This document shows, piece after piece, positions 16,044-24,509 of a DNA stretch of 62,587 bases. A program made the position numbers and the translations under genes. The notes under the pieces are model-generated. The model did not search any database. It was not told where the DNA came from and saw nothing but the letters and a program-made list of their open reading frames with translations. The number at the start of each line of letters is the position of its first letter. Positions within the stretch are counted from its first letter, which is position 1. The stretch is from Clostridia bacterium (GTDB lineage: Bacteria > Bacillota > Clostridia > Oscillospirales > CAG-272): contig JAFYOX010000064.1 of assembly GCA_017547755.1 (NCBI GenBank), positions 1-62,587 of the forward strand, written 5' to 3'.

Positions 16044-17183
16044 ATGTCAGACGCAGTTCTCGGCCAGTTCAAGCAGGCTATCGTAGAAGAAAAGAAGATC
16101 GAAGGACGTAAGCTCAAGATCGGTATCATCGGTACCGGTTGGATCGCAGAATCCCACATTCAGAGCTACAAGATTCAGCCCGACGTTGAAATCGTTGCAG
16201 CAGCAGACCTCATCCCCGGCAAGGCTGAAAAGTTCATGGAAAGATTCGGTGTTTCCGGTGTTCGTTTCTATCCTTCCCACAAGGAAATGATCGACAACGA
16301 AGAACTTGACGGTGTTTCCATCTGCACTTACAACACCCAGCACGCAGAACCCACCATCTACGCTCTTAAGAAGAACATCCCCGTTCTCCTTGAAAAGCCC
16401 TTCACCGTAACTCTCGAAGAAGCTGAAGCAGTCTGCAAGGCTGAAAAGGAAAGCACCGCATTCGTATCCGTTGGCTTCCAGCCCAGATTCGATGCTAACA
16501 TGCAGATGATCAAGAAGATCGTTGACTCCGGCGTTCTCGGTAAGATCTACTACATCCAGACCGGCGGCGGCCGTCGTCGCGGTATTCCGGGATCTACCTT
16601 TATCGAAAAGTCCACCGGTGGTATCGGTGCGCTCGGCGATATCGGCTGCTACTCCCTCGACATGGTTCTCAACGCAATCGGTTATCCGAAGCCGCTGACC
16701 GTTTCCGGTTACGTTTCCGATTACTTCGGAAAGAACCCGAAGTACAACGGCGCAGACGCAGCTCGCTTCTCCGTTGACGACTTCGGCGCAGCATTCATCC
16801 GTCTCGAAGGCGGCATCATCCTCGACTTCCGTATTGCATGGGCTATGCATGTAAATACTCCCGGCGATACCATCATCTTCGGTACCGAAGGTGCTCTCCG
16901 TATCCCGTCCACTGACTGCTGGAACGGCTCCGTAGGCGGCCCCATGACCATCTACCACGACGTATGCGGCGCTCAGACCGAAACCGTTATTCCGATCCTT
17001 GCTAACTCCGGTAAGGGTGGCCTCTTCGACAAGAAGATCCGTTCCTTCCTCGACGCAGTTAAGACCGGCGGTCCCGCACCCGTTCCGACTTCCCAGATCC
17101 TCTACAACCAGGCTATCATCGACGGTATCAACAAGTCCTCCGCTCTCGGCAAGGAAGTTGAAATCGTATTCAACGAAGACTAA
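16044..17183 (+). CDS. Gfo/Idh/MocA family oxidoreductase
   Basis: NAD(P)-dependent dehydrogenase acting on a sugar, sugar acid or inositol. The Rossmann fold starts after a 24-residue N-terminal extension: LKIGIIGTGWIAESHIQSY with the GxGxxA motif near 31-36, then VAAADL. The family signature LEKPFTVTLEEAE is near 116, with catalytic Lys in EKP. GALGDIGCYSLDMVLNAIG near 190-210 holds the second active-site element. RBS AAAGGCGG. Codon use favours GCT/AAG/CTC more than its neighbours, suggesting high expression. It follows the isomerase by 141 nt across a palindromic repeat. Confidence 0.92.
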   Translation: MSDAVLGQFKQAIVEEKKIEGRKLKIGIIGTGWIAESHIQSYKIQPDVEIVAAADLIPGKAEKFMERFGVSGVRFYPSHKEMIDNEELDGVSICTYNTQHAEPTIYALKKNIPVLLEKPFTVTLEEAEAVCKAEKESTAFVSVGFQPRFDANMQMIKKIVDSGVLGKIYYIQTGGGRRRGIPGSTFIEKSTGGIGALGDIGCYSLDMVLNAIGYPKPLTVSGYVSDYFGKNPKYNGADAARFSVDDFGAAFIRLEGGIILDFRIAWAMHVNTPGDTIIFGTEGALRIPSTDCWNGSVGGPMTIYHDVCGAQTETVIPILANSGKGGLFDKKIRSFLDAVKTGGPAPVPTSQILYNQAIIDGINKSSALGKEVEIVFNED

Positions 17184-17198
17184 TCAAATAGAGTTTAT

Positions 17199-17253
17199 CG
17201 GGGAGGAACTTTTTGCAAAAAGTTCCTCCCCGAACCCTTCTTCAAAAACTTTT
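17199..17253 (-). repeat. Intergenic palindromic repeat, inverted copy (left end of a pair)
   Basis: A 34-nt perfect palindrome (17199-17232) is followed by the reversed tail. It pairs with the forward copy at 17374-17428; the interior holds two hairpin-like stretches with versions of the TCTGCACAAACTTTGTC motif. Confidence 0.85.
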
Positions 17254-17373
17254 GAACAAATATTTTGGACAGAGTTTGTGCAGAACGCCCGTTTTGCACG
17301 CTTTTTATTTTTACAGACAAAAAGTACGTCCAAACCGTTCGGTCTGCACGTACTTTGTTGATATAATAGTCCG

Positions 17374-17428
17374 AAGTTTTTTGAAAAGGGGTCTGGGGAA
17401 AAACTTTTTGCAAAAAGTTTTTCCCCAG
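17374..17428 (+). repeat. Intergenic palindromic repeat, forward copy (right end of a pair)
   Basis: Tail AAGTTTTTTGAAAAGGGGT then a 36-nt perfect palindrome at 17393-17428, directly abutting the 3' end of the DHHW-protein gene. May terminate both convergent genes. Confidence 0.85.
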
Positions 17429-17435
17429 AGTTTCT

Positions 17436-18551
17436 TTATCTGACTTTCAGCATCTCGCTGTCGTTGAGGATGCCGGTGCTGTAGAGGAAGAGGAGGTCGG
17501 CGTCTGCAGCGTCGAGGAACTGGGGGAGGAAGGTGAAGTCGATGTAGCGGAGGTCGACGAGGGTGATCCTGCTGTAGCATTCGATGAGCAGGGGAGCGAG
17601 GCTGCTGCCGTAGGAGTCGCGGAAAATGACGAGTTCACGATCGTTTTCCGCAATCGGATTCACGATCTCGACGAGCGGTACCGCGCCGCCGAGGAAAATG
17701 TCGTACATGTCCGTTCCTTCGACTTTGGAGAAGGTGTAGACCGTATTTTCTTCAATATCCGCGCCGGTATAGGTGACAACGGCGCTGTCGATCGATTCCG
17801 ACGTCAGATAGTACATGGTTTCCGCTTTGACGGGGAGTGCGGACTGTCCGGCATAGACACCTTTGAACTGCTGAAGCTGATCGGTGGTGTTATGGGTATA
17901 ATTTTCCGTCCGCTGTACGCCCATCGCTTCCGAAAGATGATCGGCAACTCCTTCGGCTTCGATCATTTCCTGACGCCAGTGCGAGTCGGTTTTGTAGAAG
18001 TCCCCGTAGGTGAAGGTGTCGAACAGGTCGATGTGCGTGAAATCCGGGCAGGATTCCCACATGATTTCCTGCAGATGTTCGTAATCCATGACGGGATGGC
18101 TGCTGTCGTACTTCCCGATGAAGTAATTCTTCGGCGGAATGATCGCTAAATACGCCGTGTGCCCTTCGGTCAGCAGACTTTCCTTCACTTTGTTCAGCTT
18201 TACAGCCGCTTTTTCGACGAGATTTTCCTTGAGTTCGTAATCCAGCGAAACAAGATGTCCCTGATATTCGTAGATGTCATTGCTGTCCAGACGGAGCGTC
18301 AGCTTTTCAAAGACCGCCTTCAGACTGCGGAAGCCTTCGCGCATCGGAAACTGGTCGGGAAGATATTTTTCGATATTCTGCATGAACGTGCCGTCGGTGA
18401 CCGTCGTCCAGGTGAGTTCGGGGAACTGCGTCAGATAGCGGCGTTCGCTTTTCGAGATTTCCGTATCCGGCAGAAGAACCGCTCCGGCACCGAAGGTCAC
18501 CAGAATCGCGCAGAAGAGAGTGATGGTAATCAGATTGCTCAGTTTTTTCAT
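17436..18551 (-). CDS. DHHW-family protein (AlgX-like SGNH acyltransferase partner)
   Basis: Predicted extracytoplasmic partner of the adjacent MBOAT, transferring acyl groups to an exported polysaccharide. An N-terminal membrane anchor or signal (NLITITLFCAILVTFGAGAVLL, residues 6-28) is followed by the AlgX/DltD-like SGNH fold. Catalytic candidates are TDSHWRQE near residue 200 (Asp-His pair) and FRDSYGSSLAPLL near 310 (Ser). At 371 aa it is typical of the DHHW family. It starts 9 nt after the MBOAT stop, so the two form an operon. Confidence 0.85.
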   Translation of the reverse strand: MKKLSNLITITLFCAILVTFGAGAVLLPDTEISKSERRYLTQFPELTWTTVTDGTFMQNIEKYLPDQFPMREGFRSLKAVFEKLTLRLDSNDIYEYQGHLVSLDYELKENLVEKAAVKLNKVKESLLTEGHTAYLAIIPPKNYFIGKYDSSHPVMDYEHLQEIMWESCPDFTHIDLFDTFTYGDFYKTDSHWRQEMIEAEGVADHLSEAMGVQRTENYTHNTTDQLQQFKGVYAGQSALPVKAETMYYLTSESIDSAVVTYTGADIEENTVYTFSKVEGTDMYDIFLGGAVPLVEIVNPIAENDRELVIFRDSYGSSLAPLLIECYSRITLVDLRYIDFTFLPQFLDAADADLLFLYSTGILNDSEMLKVR

Positions 18552-18560
18552 GGCGTCACC

Positions 18561-19943
18561 TCAGAAGCGGAAGTAAAGGAACGGATTGTAGGAACCGTCC
18601 ACAAGATAGGCGGTGGATACGATCATAACCGCGCAGACGAACACGGGAACGAGGACGTTCATGATGTTCTGCACCGTGCGGGAATCGGATTCGGCGAGTT
18701 TTTTTGCGGTATCGCGGAGAAGCGGCGTCGCACCGAGAACGGCGGCGGCCAGCGTACCTGCGTAACTGCGGAGATAATACAGCGAGACGGTATCCGTGGG
18801 GTTGGTGAAGTCAAACAGCGTGACGACACGGCGCGCGGCTTCCGAAATGGTGGGGGAATCGAAGATCATGAAGCTGACCATGACGACGAACAGAACAAGG
18901 ATACGGTTCAGTACCGGCGGGATTTTTGCGATCACCCCGGCGAGCAGTTTTTCGAGAACGAGGAAGATTGCAAAATACAGCCCCCACAGGACGAACGTCC
19001 ATTCCGCACCGTGCCAGAGGCCGGTGAGCATCCAGACGGTCAGAATGTTGAGCATCCAGCGCGGCTTTGAAACGCGGTTGCCGCCCATCGGAATGTAGAT
19101 GTAGTCGCGGAACCACGAGCCGAGGGACATATGCCAGCGGCGCCAGAACTCGGCAACGGATTTCGAAATGTAGGGATAGTTGAAGTTTTCCATGATATCG
19201 AAGCCGAACATTTTTCCGAGCCCGATGGCCATATCGGAATAACCGGAGAAGTCATAGTAAATCTGCAGTGCGGAAGCGATCGCGTATCCCCAGACGCCGA
19301 GCATGGAGGTACCGAGTTCTTTGCAGAGTTCGCCGAGAACGTTGGCGATCAGAACTTTTTTGCCGACACCGACGGAGAAGCGGAAAATGCCCTTCGTGAA
19401 TTTGTCGGCGGAATGCGTCCGGTTCACGAGCTGATCCGCAACGTCGGCATAGCGCACGATCGGTCCCGCGATGAGCTGCGGGAACAGCGAGACATACAGA
19501 GCGAGATGGAGCGGATTTTTCTGCGCGGGACAGCGTTTCATGTACACGTCCGCAGCGTAGCCGATGAGCTGGAAGGTGTAGAAGGAGATACCGATCGGCA
19601 GGGAATGCTTCGGGACGGGAAGATCCACGCCGGGCAGGAGATTGAGGTTTGCCGTGAGGAATCCTGCGTATTTGTACCATACCAGCGGGAGAACGGACAG
19701 GATCACCGTTACGACAAACCATAGTTTCCGGCGTTTCGTGTCACGTTCGGAGAGATTGACGAGCAGATACGACTGCGTGATGGAAAAAAGCATCAGCAGA
19801 ATGTAGACCGGTTCTCCGACCGCATAGAAGATCAGCGAAAACAGCAGGAGAACCATATTTTTTGCCGGCCGCGGTACCAGAAAATAGCACGGCAGCAGCA
19901 CCGGCAGAAAATAAAACAAAAACGGAATGCCCGAAAATACCAT
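18561..19943 (-). CDS. MBOAT family membrane O-acyltransferase (AlgI-like)
   Basis: Moves acyl (often acetyl) groups across the membrane for O-acylation of a surface polymer. About 11-12 membrane helices; key segments are FYTFQLIGYAADVYMKRCPAQKNPLHLALYVSLFPQLIAGPIVRY (about 95-165), WRRWHMSLGSWFRDYIYIPMGGNR (about 265-290) and TGLWHGAEWTFVLWG near 315 with the invariant His. The 460-aa length is typical. It is followed by the DHHW gene, the usual pairing. Confidence 0.93.
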   Translation of the reverse strand: MVFSGIPFLFYFLPVLLPCYFLVPRPAKNMVLLLFSLIFYAVGEPVYILLMLFSITQSYLLVNLSERDTKRRKLWFVVTVILSVLPLVWYKYAGFLTANLNLLPGVDLPVPKHSLPIGISFYTFQLIGYAADVYMKRCPAQKNPLHLALYVSLFPQLIAGPIVRYADVADQLVNRTHSADKFTKGIFRFSVGVGKKVLIANVLGELCKELGTSMLGVWGYAIASALQIYYDFSGYSDMAIGLGKMFGFDIMENFNYPYISKSVAEFWRRWHMSLGSWFRDYIYIPMGGNRVSKPRWMLNILTVWMLTGLWHGAEWTFVLWGLYFAIFLVLEKLLAGVIAKIPPVLNRILVLFVVMVSFMIFDSPTISEAARRVVTLFDFTNPTDTVSLYYLRSYAGTLAAAVLGATPLLRDTAKKLAESDSRTVQNIMNVLVPVFVCAVMIVSTAYLVDGSYNPFLYFRF

Positions 19944-19975
19944 AATGGAGTCCTTTTCTGTGAAAGATTATTTTT

Positions 19976-20010
19976 CGGGGAGGAACTTTTTCCAAAAAAG
20001 TTCCTCCCCG
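19976..20010. repeat. Intergenic palindromic repeat core
   Basis: A 35-nt near-perfect palindrome lies between the DUF4358-type lipoprotein gene and the MBOAT gene. The tail is not evident. It lies in the 5' leader of the MBOAT gene if the three genes share a transcript. Confidence 0.8.
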
Positions 20011-20026
20011 AGAGAAAATAAATCAA

Positions 20027-20632
20027 TTAACCGAACGTAACTACGGAACCGATGTTGTTGAACTTGCCTTCGGCTGCGGTGGTGACGGCATCCATGACCA
20101 TGTCAACCTGGTCCTTGGCGCCCATGATCAGAACAACGTCGTTGTCGAGGGTGATGGATGCGATGTATTCCGCACCGACGCAGACCCACTTGCGCGGATT
20201 GATGCTTTCGCCGAGGGTCTTCTGGATTTCTTCGGTGTTGGTGCCGTCGGTACGGAGGTAAACGAGGGAGTACGCGATGGAACCTACGCCGGATTCGGAA
20301 AGGATGATGTCGGTGATGCCGGCAACATCAGAGAGACCGGTGTGGTAGGTGATGCCTTCCATATCGTCCATCGGAAGAGCCATGGACATGAGCATCATCG
20401 GAAGGGATTCCGGCGGGCACTGGGGGTAAACATCGTTGTCAAGAAATGCGACAACATCATCCGCGGAAGCAATGATTCCGGCCGGTTCAGCGGTGCCTGC
20501 GTTTTCTTCGGTATCGGTGACGGTGATATCGGTCGGAGCATCTGCGCCGCCGATGGTTTCGTCGGAGCTGCCGCAGGAAGCGAGAAGGAGAAGAGATGCG
20601 AGAAGGGTTACGAGAATTTTCTTGAAGTTCAT
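20027..20632 (-). CDS. DUF4358-like lipoprotein
   Basis: Exported lipoprotein of unknown function. Residues 1-20 (MNFKKILVTLLASLLLLASC) are a lipobox signal peptide with lipidated Cys20, followed by a low-complexity Asp/Thr/Glu linker (to about 50) and a compact C-terminal domain ending FNNIGSVVTFG. Pattern and size (201 aa) fit DUF4358, which commonly sits beside MBOAT and DHHW genes; here it precedes them in the same direction. A role in presenting or sensing the acylated polymer is only inference. Confidence 0.72.
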   Translation of the reverse strand: MNFKKILVTLLASLLLLASCGSSDETIGGADAPTDITVTDTEENAGTAEPAGIIASADDVVAFLDNDVYPQCPPESLPMMLMSMALPMDDMEGITYHTGLSDVAGITDIILSESGVGSIAYSLVYLRTDGTNTEEIQKTLGESINPRKWVCVGAEYIASITLDNDVVLIMGAKDQVDMVMDAVTTAAEGKFNNIGSVVTFG

Positions 20633-20831
20633 GTTGTGTTGTTACCTTTCAGTTTCAATTTTATCAGTTGTATTATGTACGCTTGTTAGACGATTTATTC
20701 TATCGGAAAGTTGTGTATATATTGTAAATAAGATGAAAACGAAATGTAAATGTAATGGATGCGAGAGCGATATGCTGATATTTCAGATACGGCGTTGAAA
20801 ATTGTTTTCTATACGCCGAATGTGTTGTTTA

Positions 20832-21389
20832 TCAGGGATTCTGATCACGACGGATTTCGTTGAATTTCCATACTCCATCGGTGTCAGGGATCAGAACAAA
20901 AGTCCATGTCATTGTATCATTGTCGTTTTCGGGGACATACTGAAGAGAGTATTCAACATCAATGTCAATCCGGTTGTTTTCACGTGTGATATCGATGATT
21001 TCTCCGGGGATTTCAATACGTGTTCCCGCAGAACCCCAAGAGGCATATAAATTATCGTTTTCAGCGCAGAAAATTCCTGTCCGGAATTCCTGTTCCTGAA
21101 ATTCATCGGTGAAGTTTGCGTCCATGAATTCTTCGATTTCGCTGTACGTAAGAAAGGCTCCTTCTTTTACCCGGTAATAAGTATCTCCGTCGTCTTCCGC
21201 GATGGAGTCCGAAGGATCCATACTCCGCTCATAACCATAATAAAATCTGTCGAAGTCAACATAGTCCTGAAACATTCGGCGGATCTCCTCGTCGGTGGGG
21301 GCAGCGTTGGAGAAATTGCTGTCTCCGGTGGTACAGCCCGTCAGTGCCAGAATGGAAAGAAGGATTGCAGGAACAGGATATTTTTTCAT
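20832..21389 (-). CDS. Hypothetical lipoprotein, 185 aa
   Basis: Signal peptide and lipobox MKKYPVPAILLSILALTGC with lipidated Cys19. The body is acidic, with one predicted mixed alpha/beta domain and the tail VPENDNDTMTWTFVLIPDTDGVWKFNEIRR, which resembles the NTF2-like lumenal domains found in many Clostridia lipoproteins. The start is set at 21389 because it begins the signal peptide; a longer frame would bury it. It has its own promoter (21453-21481). I cannot name its function. Confidence 0.65.
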   Translation of the reverse strand: MKKYPVPAILLSILALTGCTTGDSNFSNAAPTDEEIRRMFQDYVDFDRFYYGYERSMDPSDSIAEDDGDTYYRVKEGAFLTYSEIEEFMDANFTDEFQEQEFRTGIFCAENDNLYASWGSAGTRIEIPGEIIDITRENNRIDIDVEYSLQYVPENDNDTMTWTFVLIPDTDGVWKFNEIRRDQNP

Positions 21390-21452
21390 AATACAGAACT
21401 CCGTTGTGTTTAATGATAAATACAGTATCTCTGATAGGGGATGGATGATTGT

Positions 21453-21481
21453 ATTATATATCATAAACTTTCGTTCGTCAA
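21453..21481 (-). promoter_or_regulatory. Promoter of 185-aa lipoprotein gene
   Basis: Minus-strand TTGACG (21476-21481), 17-nt spacer and TATAAT (21453-21458). The rest of the 325-nt gap 21390-21714 shows only the divergent promoter at 21608. Confidence 0.7.
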
Positions 21482-21607
21482 TCGTTTTCCGAGGAATATC
21501 AGCAACTATACATTGCTGTAAAGGGGTTGGCAGACCTCAATACTGCTGAATTCGTATACTGAGCGCCTGAAATCTGAATATTACATTGTTTTTCTGTGTT
21601 TTTCGTC

Positions 21608-21636
21608 TTGTAATTTCATCATATGTTTGCTATAAT
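21608..21636 (+). promoter_or_regulatory. Promoter of SGNH hydrolase gene
   Basis: TTGTAA (21608-21613), 17-nt spacer and TATAAT (21631-21636). A weaker second candidate is TTGATA (21656) with TATCAT (21678). Confidence 0.55.
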
Positions 21637-21714
21637 AAGCCCGATGACAACGGACTTGATATTATGCATTTTTATGGTATCATTGGTGCAGTATGATCTC
21701 AGGAGGAATTTATC

Positions 21715-22392
21715 ATGAATGTCAAAGGATTCAAAGTGAACTTTTTAGGCGACAGCATTACTTTCGGGGTCGGTGTTTCCGATATTCCGAACTGCCGCTA
21801 TGATAACCGCATTGCAAAAATGCTGGAGCTTTCCAAGGTAAACAATCACAGCGTGAACGGCAGCCGTCTGGCACATCAGACGTTCCCAAGTGCGAAGCCC
21901 TGGTACGACCTCTGCTTCTGCGGCCGTGCGTACGATATGGACACAAGTGCCGATATGGTCATCGTTTACGGCGGTGTCAACGACTATATCCACGGCGACG
22001 CTCCCTTCGGAGAATACGGCGACACGACCCCCGCGACCTTCTGCGGCGGTGTGTATTATCTTATGAATTATCTTCGTGAAATCTACGGTGACAAGCCGGT
22101 GATTTTCATGACACCTGCACGCTGCTTCCTGCGCCACGAAGTGGACGATCTGTTCCCGTCGGTTCATGCCGCAAAGCGTGTGCCCGGCAAGCCGCTGAAA
22201 GCATATGCCGACGCGATTCTGGAGACTGCCAAGCAGTTCGGCATTCCGGTGCTTGATCTGTATAATGACCTTGGCGTGGATCCGCACATTCCCGAACAGT
22301 TCGAAAAGTACACGACGGACGGTCTCCATCTGAACGACGAAGGCCACGCTCTGCTTGCAGAAAAACTGAAGGCCCTCATTGAATCGATCTGA
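21715..22392 (+). CDS. SGNH/GDSL hydrolase
   Basis: Small serine esterase, probably removing acetyl or other acyl groups from carbohydrate. It shows block I FLGDSITFGVG (Ser of GDS near residue 14), block III VYGGVNDYIHG near 83 (GxND) and block V DGLHLNDEGHALLAEKL near 201 (DxxH). The 225-aa length is normal and there is no signal peptide, so it is likely cytoplasmic. AGGAGG is 7-12 nt before the ATG. Possibly a deacetylase acting on imported sugars, in keeping with the glycosidases in the window. Confidence 0.9.
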   Translation: MNVKGFKVNFLGDSITFGVGVSDIPNCRYDNRIAKMLELSKVNNHSVNGSRLAHQTFPSAKPWYDLCFCGRAYDMDTSADMVIVYGGVNDYIHGDAPFGEYGDTTPATFCGGVYYLMNYLREIYGDKPVIFMTPARCFLRHEVDDLFPSVHAAKRVPGKPLKAYADAILETAKQFGIPVLDLYNDLGVDPHIPEQFEKYTTDGLHLNDEGHALLAEKLKALIESI

Positions 22393-22452
22393 CGAAATTC
22401 ACGCTGATTCCTTAAATTCACGGTATGTTTACGGTATGCGAAGGAATTTGGC

Positions 22453-22481
22453 TTGAATTTTTTGGCGCAACCTGTTATAAT
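22453..22481 (+). promoter_or_regulatory. Promoter of leader RNA and HD-hydrolase gene
   Basis: TTGAAT (22453-22458), 17-nt spacer and TATAAT (22476-22481). Transcription would begin near 22488, almost 190 nt before the next ATG. Confidence 0.7.
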
Positions 22482-22487
22482 TAAGAC

Positions 22488-22622
22488 CGAAAGGTCGGGA
22501 TACTATGTCGTCGTGTAGAGCCGATGATTCCGAAAAGGCACTGTTTTGCAGCCGGTGATCGACGATATGGACGATACAGAAGAAAACGACCTTGCACCAT
22601 CGTGGTGCGAGGTCATTTTTTG
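22488..22622 (+). ncRNA. Unidentified terminated leader RNA or small RNA
   Basis: Between a good promoter and an intrinsic terminator lies about 135 nt without a convincing ORF. It can fold with TCGTCG near 22508 pairing to CGACGA near 22560, enclosing GCC/GGC and GCACTG/CAG-GC stems. The terminator stem is GACCT-GCACCA (22588-22599) with TGGTGC-AGGTC (22603-22614), then ATTTTTTGT. This is the layout of a riboswitch or an independent sRNA; I could not match it to a known class. Confidence 0.5.
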
Positions 22623-22674
22623 TCCTTCCGCTGCCTTTCTGTGTATATTAAATATTGTATCAAAAAGAGGATAT

Positions 22675-23334
22675 ATGATTACCTACAACGACATCAAACA
22701 CAACGAAAATATCCGTACCTATATCAAAAAAGCCGACGAGGCGCTCATTGTGCTGGGATATACGGAACACAGTTTTGCCCACGTGACCCGTGTTGCGGAA
22801 ACTGCCGGCTATATTCTGACCACGCTCGGTCACAGCGAACACGAGGCGGAACTCGTGAAGATCGCCGGATACCTTCATGACATCGGAAATCTTGTCAACC
22901 GCGTGGAACATTCGCAGAGCGGTGCGGTCATGGCTTTCCGTATCCTTGACAAGCTTGGAATGCCGGCGGAAGATATTGCGGACATTGTGACTGCCATCGG
23001 CAATCACGACGAAGGAACCGCCGCACCTGTCAATGCCATTTCCGCAGCACTGTTCCTCGCGGACAAGTCCGACGTCCGCCGTACCCGTGTCCGCAACAAC
23101 GATTTCAGTACGTTCGACATTCACGACCGTGTCAATTATTCCGTTTCGAAGTCTTCGCTGATCATCAACGAAGAAAAAACAGAAATTTTACTGAATCTTG
23201 AAATCGATACGCAGTACAGCAGTGTCGCCGATTATTTTGAAATCTTCCTGCACCGGATGCTCCTCTGCCGGAAGGCCGCCGATCATCTCGGACTGAAGTT
23301 CCGCCTGATCATCAACGATCAGATCCTCATGTGA
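22675..23334 (+). CDS. HD-domain phosphohydrolase
   Basis: Metal-dependent hydrolase of the HD superfamily, acting on a nucleotide or phosphate ester. The conserved metal ligands are visible: HSFAHVTRV (about residue 34), VKIAGYLHDIGN (HD near 67-68), ...HSQSGAVMA (about 80) and AIGNHDEG (about 107). The last 80 residues form a small alpha/beta extension. ATG 22675 has AGAGGA 6-11 nt upstream, giving 219 aa. Expression may depend on read-through of the terminator at 22588-22622. The substrate cannot be inferred. Confidence 0.85.
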   Translation: MITYNDIKHNENIRTYIKKADEALIVLGYTEHSFAHVTRVAETAGYILTTLGHSEHEAELVKIAGYLHDIGNLVNRVEHSQSGAVMAFRILDKLGMPAEDIADIVTAIGNHDEGTAAPVNAISAALFLADKSDVRRTRVRNNDFSTFDIHDRVNYSVSKSSLIINEEKTEILLNLEIDTQYSSVADYFEIFLHRMLLCRKAADHLGLKFRLIINDQILM

Positions 23335-23874
23335 TCAGAACAGAAACACTCCGCACATTCCGGAAAACAGGATCACGGCGGCGGCAGGGAACTTCTGCGT
23401 AAACATCAGCAGGGACGTACCTGCGAAGAGCATGACAGAAACCGCATTCGGCGTTCCCGAAGAAGGTTCGATGAGTGCGATGGAAACAATGGTCATAAAA
23501 GAGGAAGCAATCATCGCGCAGACCGCCGGACGTACGGCGGCGAGGATGTTGGAGAACAAAGCACACTTCCGGTATTTCATGTAGAGGACCGCGAGAACGG
23601 AAACAAGGATACAGGACGGTGCGGCACATCCGAGCGTTGCGGCGATGCTTCCGGCGATGCCTGCCGTACGGAATCCGGCGAAAGATGCCGCGTTCAGTGC
23701 GATCGGACCGGGCGTGATTTCGGAAAGTGTCAGGATGTCTGCAAATTCCGCACTTGTCAGCCATCCCTGTTTTTCGACAACGGTGCTTTGGATCAGCGTA
23801 AGGGAAGCGTAGCCTCCACCGAAAGACAGCGCACCGATGAGAAAAAACTGAAAAAATAAGGCAAGATACAGCAT
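23335..23874 (-). CDS. Chromate transporter family protein, second half
   Basis: Half-size member of the CHR family (about 180 aa each; single-chain ChrA proteins are about 400). Membrane helices alternate with the signatures LIGALSFGGGYASLTLIQSTVVEKQGWLTSAEFADILTLSEITPGPIALNAASFAGFRTAGIAGS. In many Clostridia two such halves form a heterodimer. Its ATG at 23874 (RBS GAGGAA) lies just past the stop of the first half, indicating coupled translation. Substrate in anaerobes is uncertain. Confidence 0.88.
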   Translation of the reverse strand: MLYLALFFQFFLIGALSFGGGYASLTLIQSTVVEKQGWLTSAEFADILTLSEITPGPIALNAASFAGFRTAGIAGSIAATLGCAAPSCILVSVLAVLYMKYRKCALFSNILAAVRPAVCAMIASSFMTIVSIALIEPSSGTPNAVSVMLFAGTSLLMFTQKFPAAAVILFSGMCGVFLF

Positions 23875-23881
23875 AAATTCC

Positions 23882-24352
23882 TCAGAAAACAAGCATAGCA
23901 AGCAGGATGACGGCGAAAATCAGAAGATGAACCGGCTTTTTTACAGCGGATTTTGTCATGCCGAAGACGGTATGCAGAAGAACTGCCGCCATACCGCACT
24001 GCATTCCTGTCAGCAATCCGGCGATCCATGCCGTTTCGTGGAATGTACCGTACAATGCCGCAAGAACGGACATGATCAGAAGAGGCGGAAGCAGTGTACC
24101 GAGAACGGCTGCTGCTGCACCGGACATTCCGTGAAGGCGATAGCCCGTCAGGACAGCGGCATTCACGGCGGATGCACCGGGAGCGGTCTGCGCCAGCGCG
24201 GTGATGTCGAGCATTTCTTCTTCGGTCAGCCAGCGGAGACGTTCGGTGTAGATCCGCCGCATCGCCGCGATCAGGATATATCCGCCGCCGATCGTGGAAG
24301 CGGACAGGCGAAGAGAGATGAAGAAAATCGTGAAAAGAGAGTTTTTCGTCAT
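23882..24352 (-). CDS. Chromate transporter family protein, first half
   Basis: Partner of the downstream CHR half. Visible are LSASTIGGGYILIAAMRRIYTERLRWLTEEEMLDITALAQTAPGASAVNAAVLTGYRLHGMSGA and later hydrophobic helices ending ILLAMLVF. The ATG at 24352 is preceded by GGAGAAAAAG; the earlier in-frame start is poorly supported. 156 aa. It is transcribed divergently from a LysR-type gene, with overlapping promoters and a palindromic operator between them, so LysR control is likely. Confidence 0.88.
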   Translation of the reverse strand: MTKNSLFTIFFISLRLSASTIGGGYILIAAMRRIYTERLRWLTEEEMLDITALAQTAPGASAVNAAVLTGYRLHGMSGAAAAVLGTLLPPLLIMSVLAALYGTFHETAWIAGLLTGMQCGMAAVLLHTVFGMTKSAVKKPVHLLIFAVILLAMLVF

Positions 24353-24421
24353 ACTTTTTCTCCGTGTGTGAGCGGAATTTATCAAGGATGGATGATTTCC
24401 GCGAGGATTGTTTCTGATATC

Positions 24422-24450
24422 ATTATACTCCTTGATGTCTGATATGTAAA
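24422..24450 (-). promoter_or_regulatory. Promoter of chromate-transporter pair
   Basis: Minus-strand TTTACA (24445-24450), 17-nt spacer and TATAAT (24422-24427). It overlaps the divergent lysR promoter. Confidence 0.6.
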
Positions 24451-24460
24451 ATGATATAAT
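24432..24460 (+). promoter_or_regulatory. Promoter of LysR-type regulator gene
   Basis: TTGATG (24432-24437), 17-nt spacer and TATAAT (24455-24460). It is interleaved with the minus-strand promoter, so one bound protein could affect both. Confidence 0.65.
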
Positions 24461-24472
24461 TTAATGGAATCT

Positions 24473-24488
24473 ATAAGCGATTGCTTAT
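24473..24488. promoter_or_regulatory. Probable LysR-type operator
   Basis: Perfect inverted repeat ATAAGC-GATT-GCTTAT, 12 nt after the lysR -10 box and therefore near its transcription start. It fits an autorepression site of the T-N11-A type (a T and an A 13 positions apart occur within it). Its position also permits control of the divergent transporter genes. Confidence 0.6.
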
Positions 24489-24509
24489 GACAGGATGGAG
24501 TGATCCGCG

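Noticed and set aside
20733-20798. 21-codon Cys-rich ORF (MKTKCKCNGCESDM...)
   Set aside because: No RBS or clear promoter in front and no recurring pattern; too short to support.
22546-22674. Upstream in-frame extension of the HD hydrolase
   Set aside because: It would begin at a TTG inside the leader RNA and cross its terminator; ATG 22675 has a good ribosome binding site.
23335-24352. Frameshifted single ChrA gene
   Set aside because: Each half has its own RBS and start and the two-gene form is common in Bacillota; nothing indicates a broken gene.
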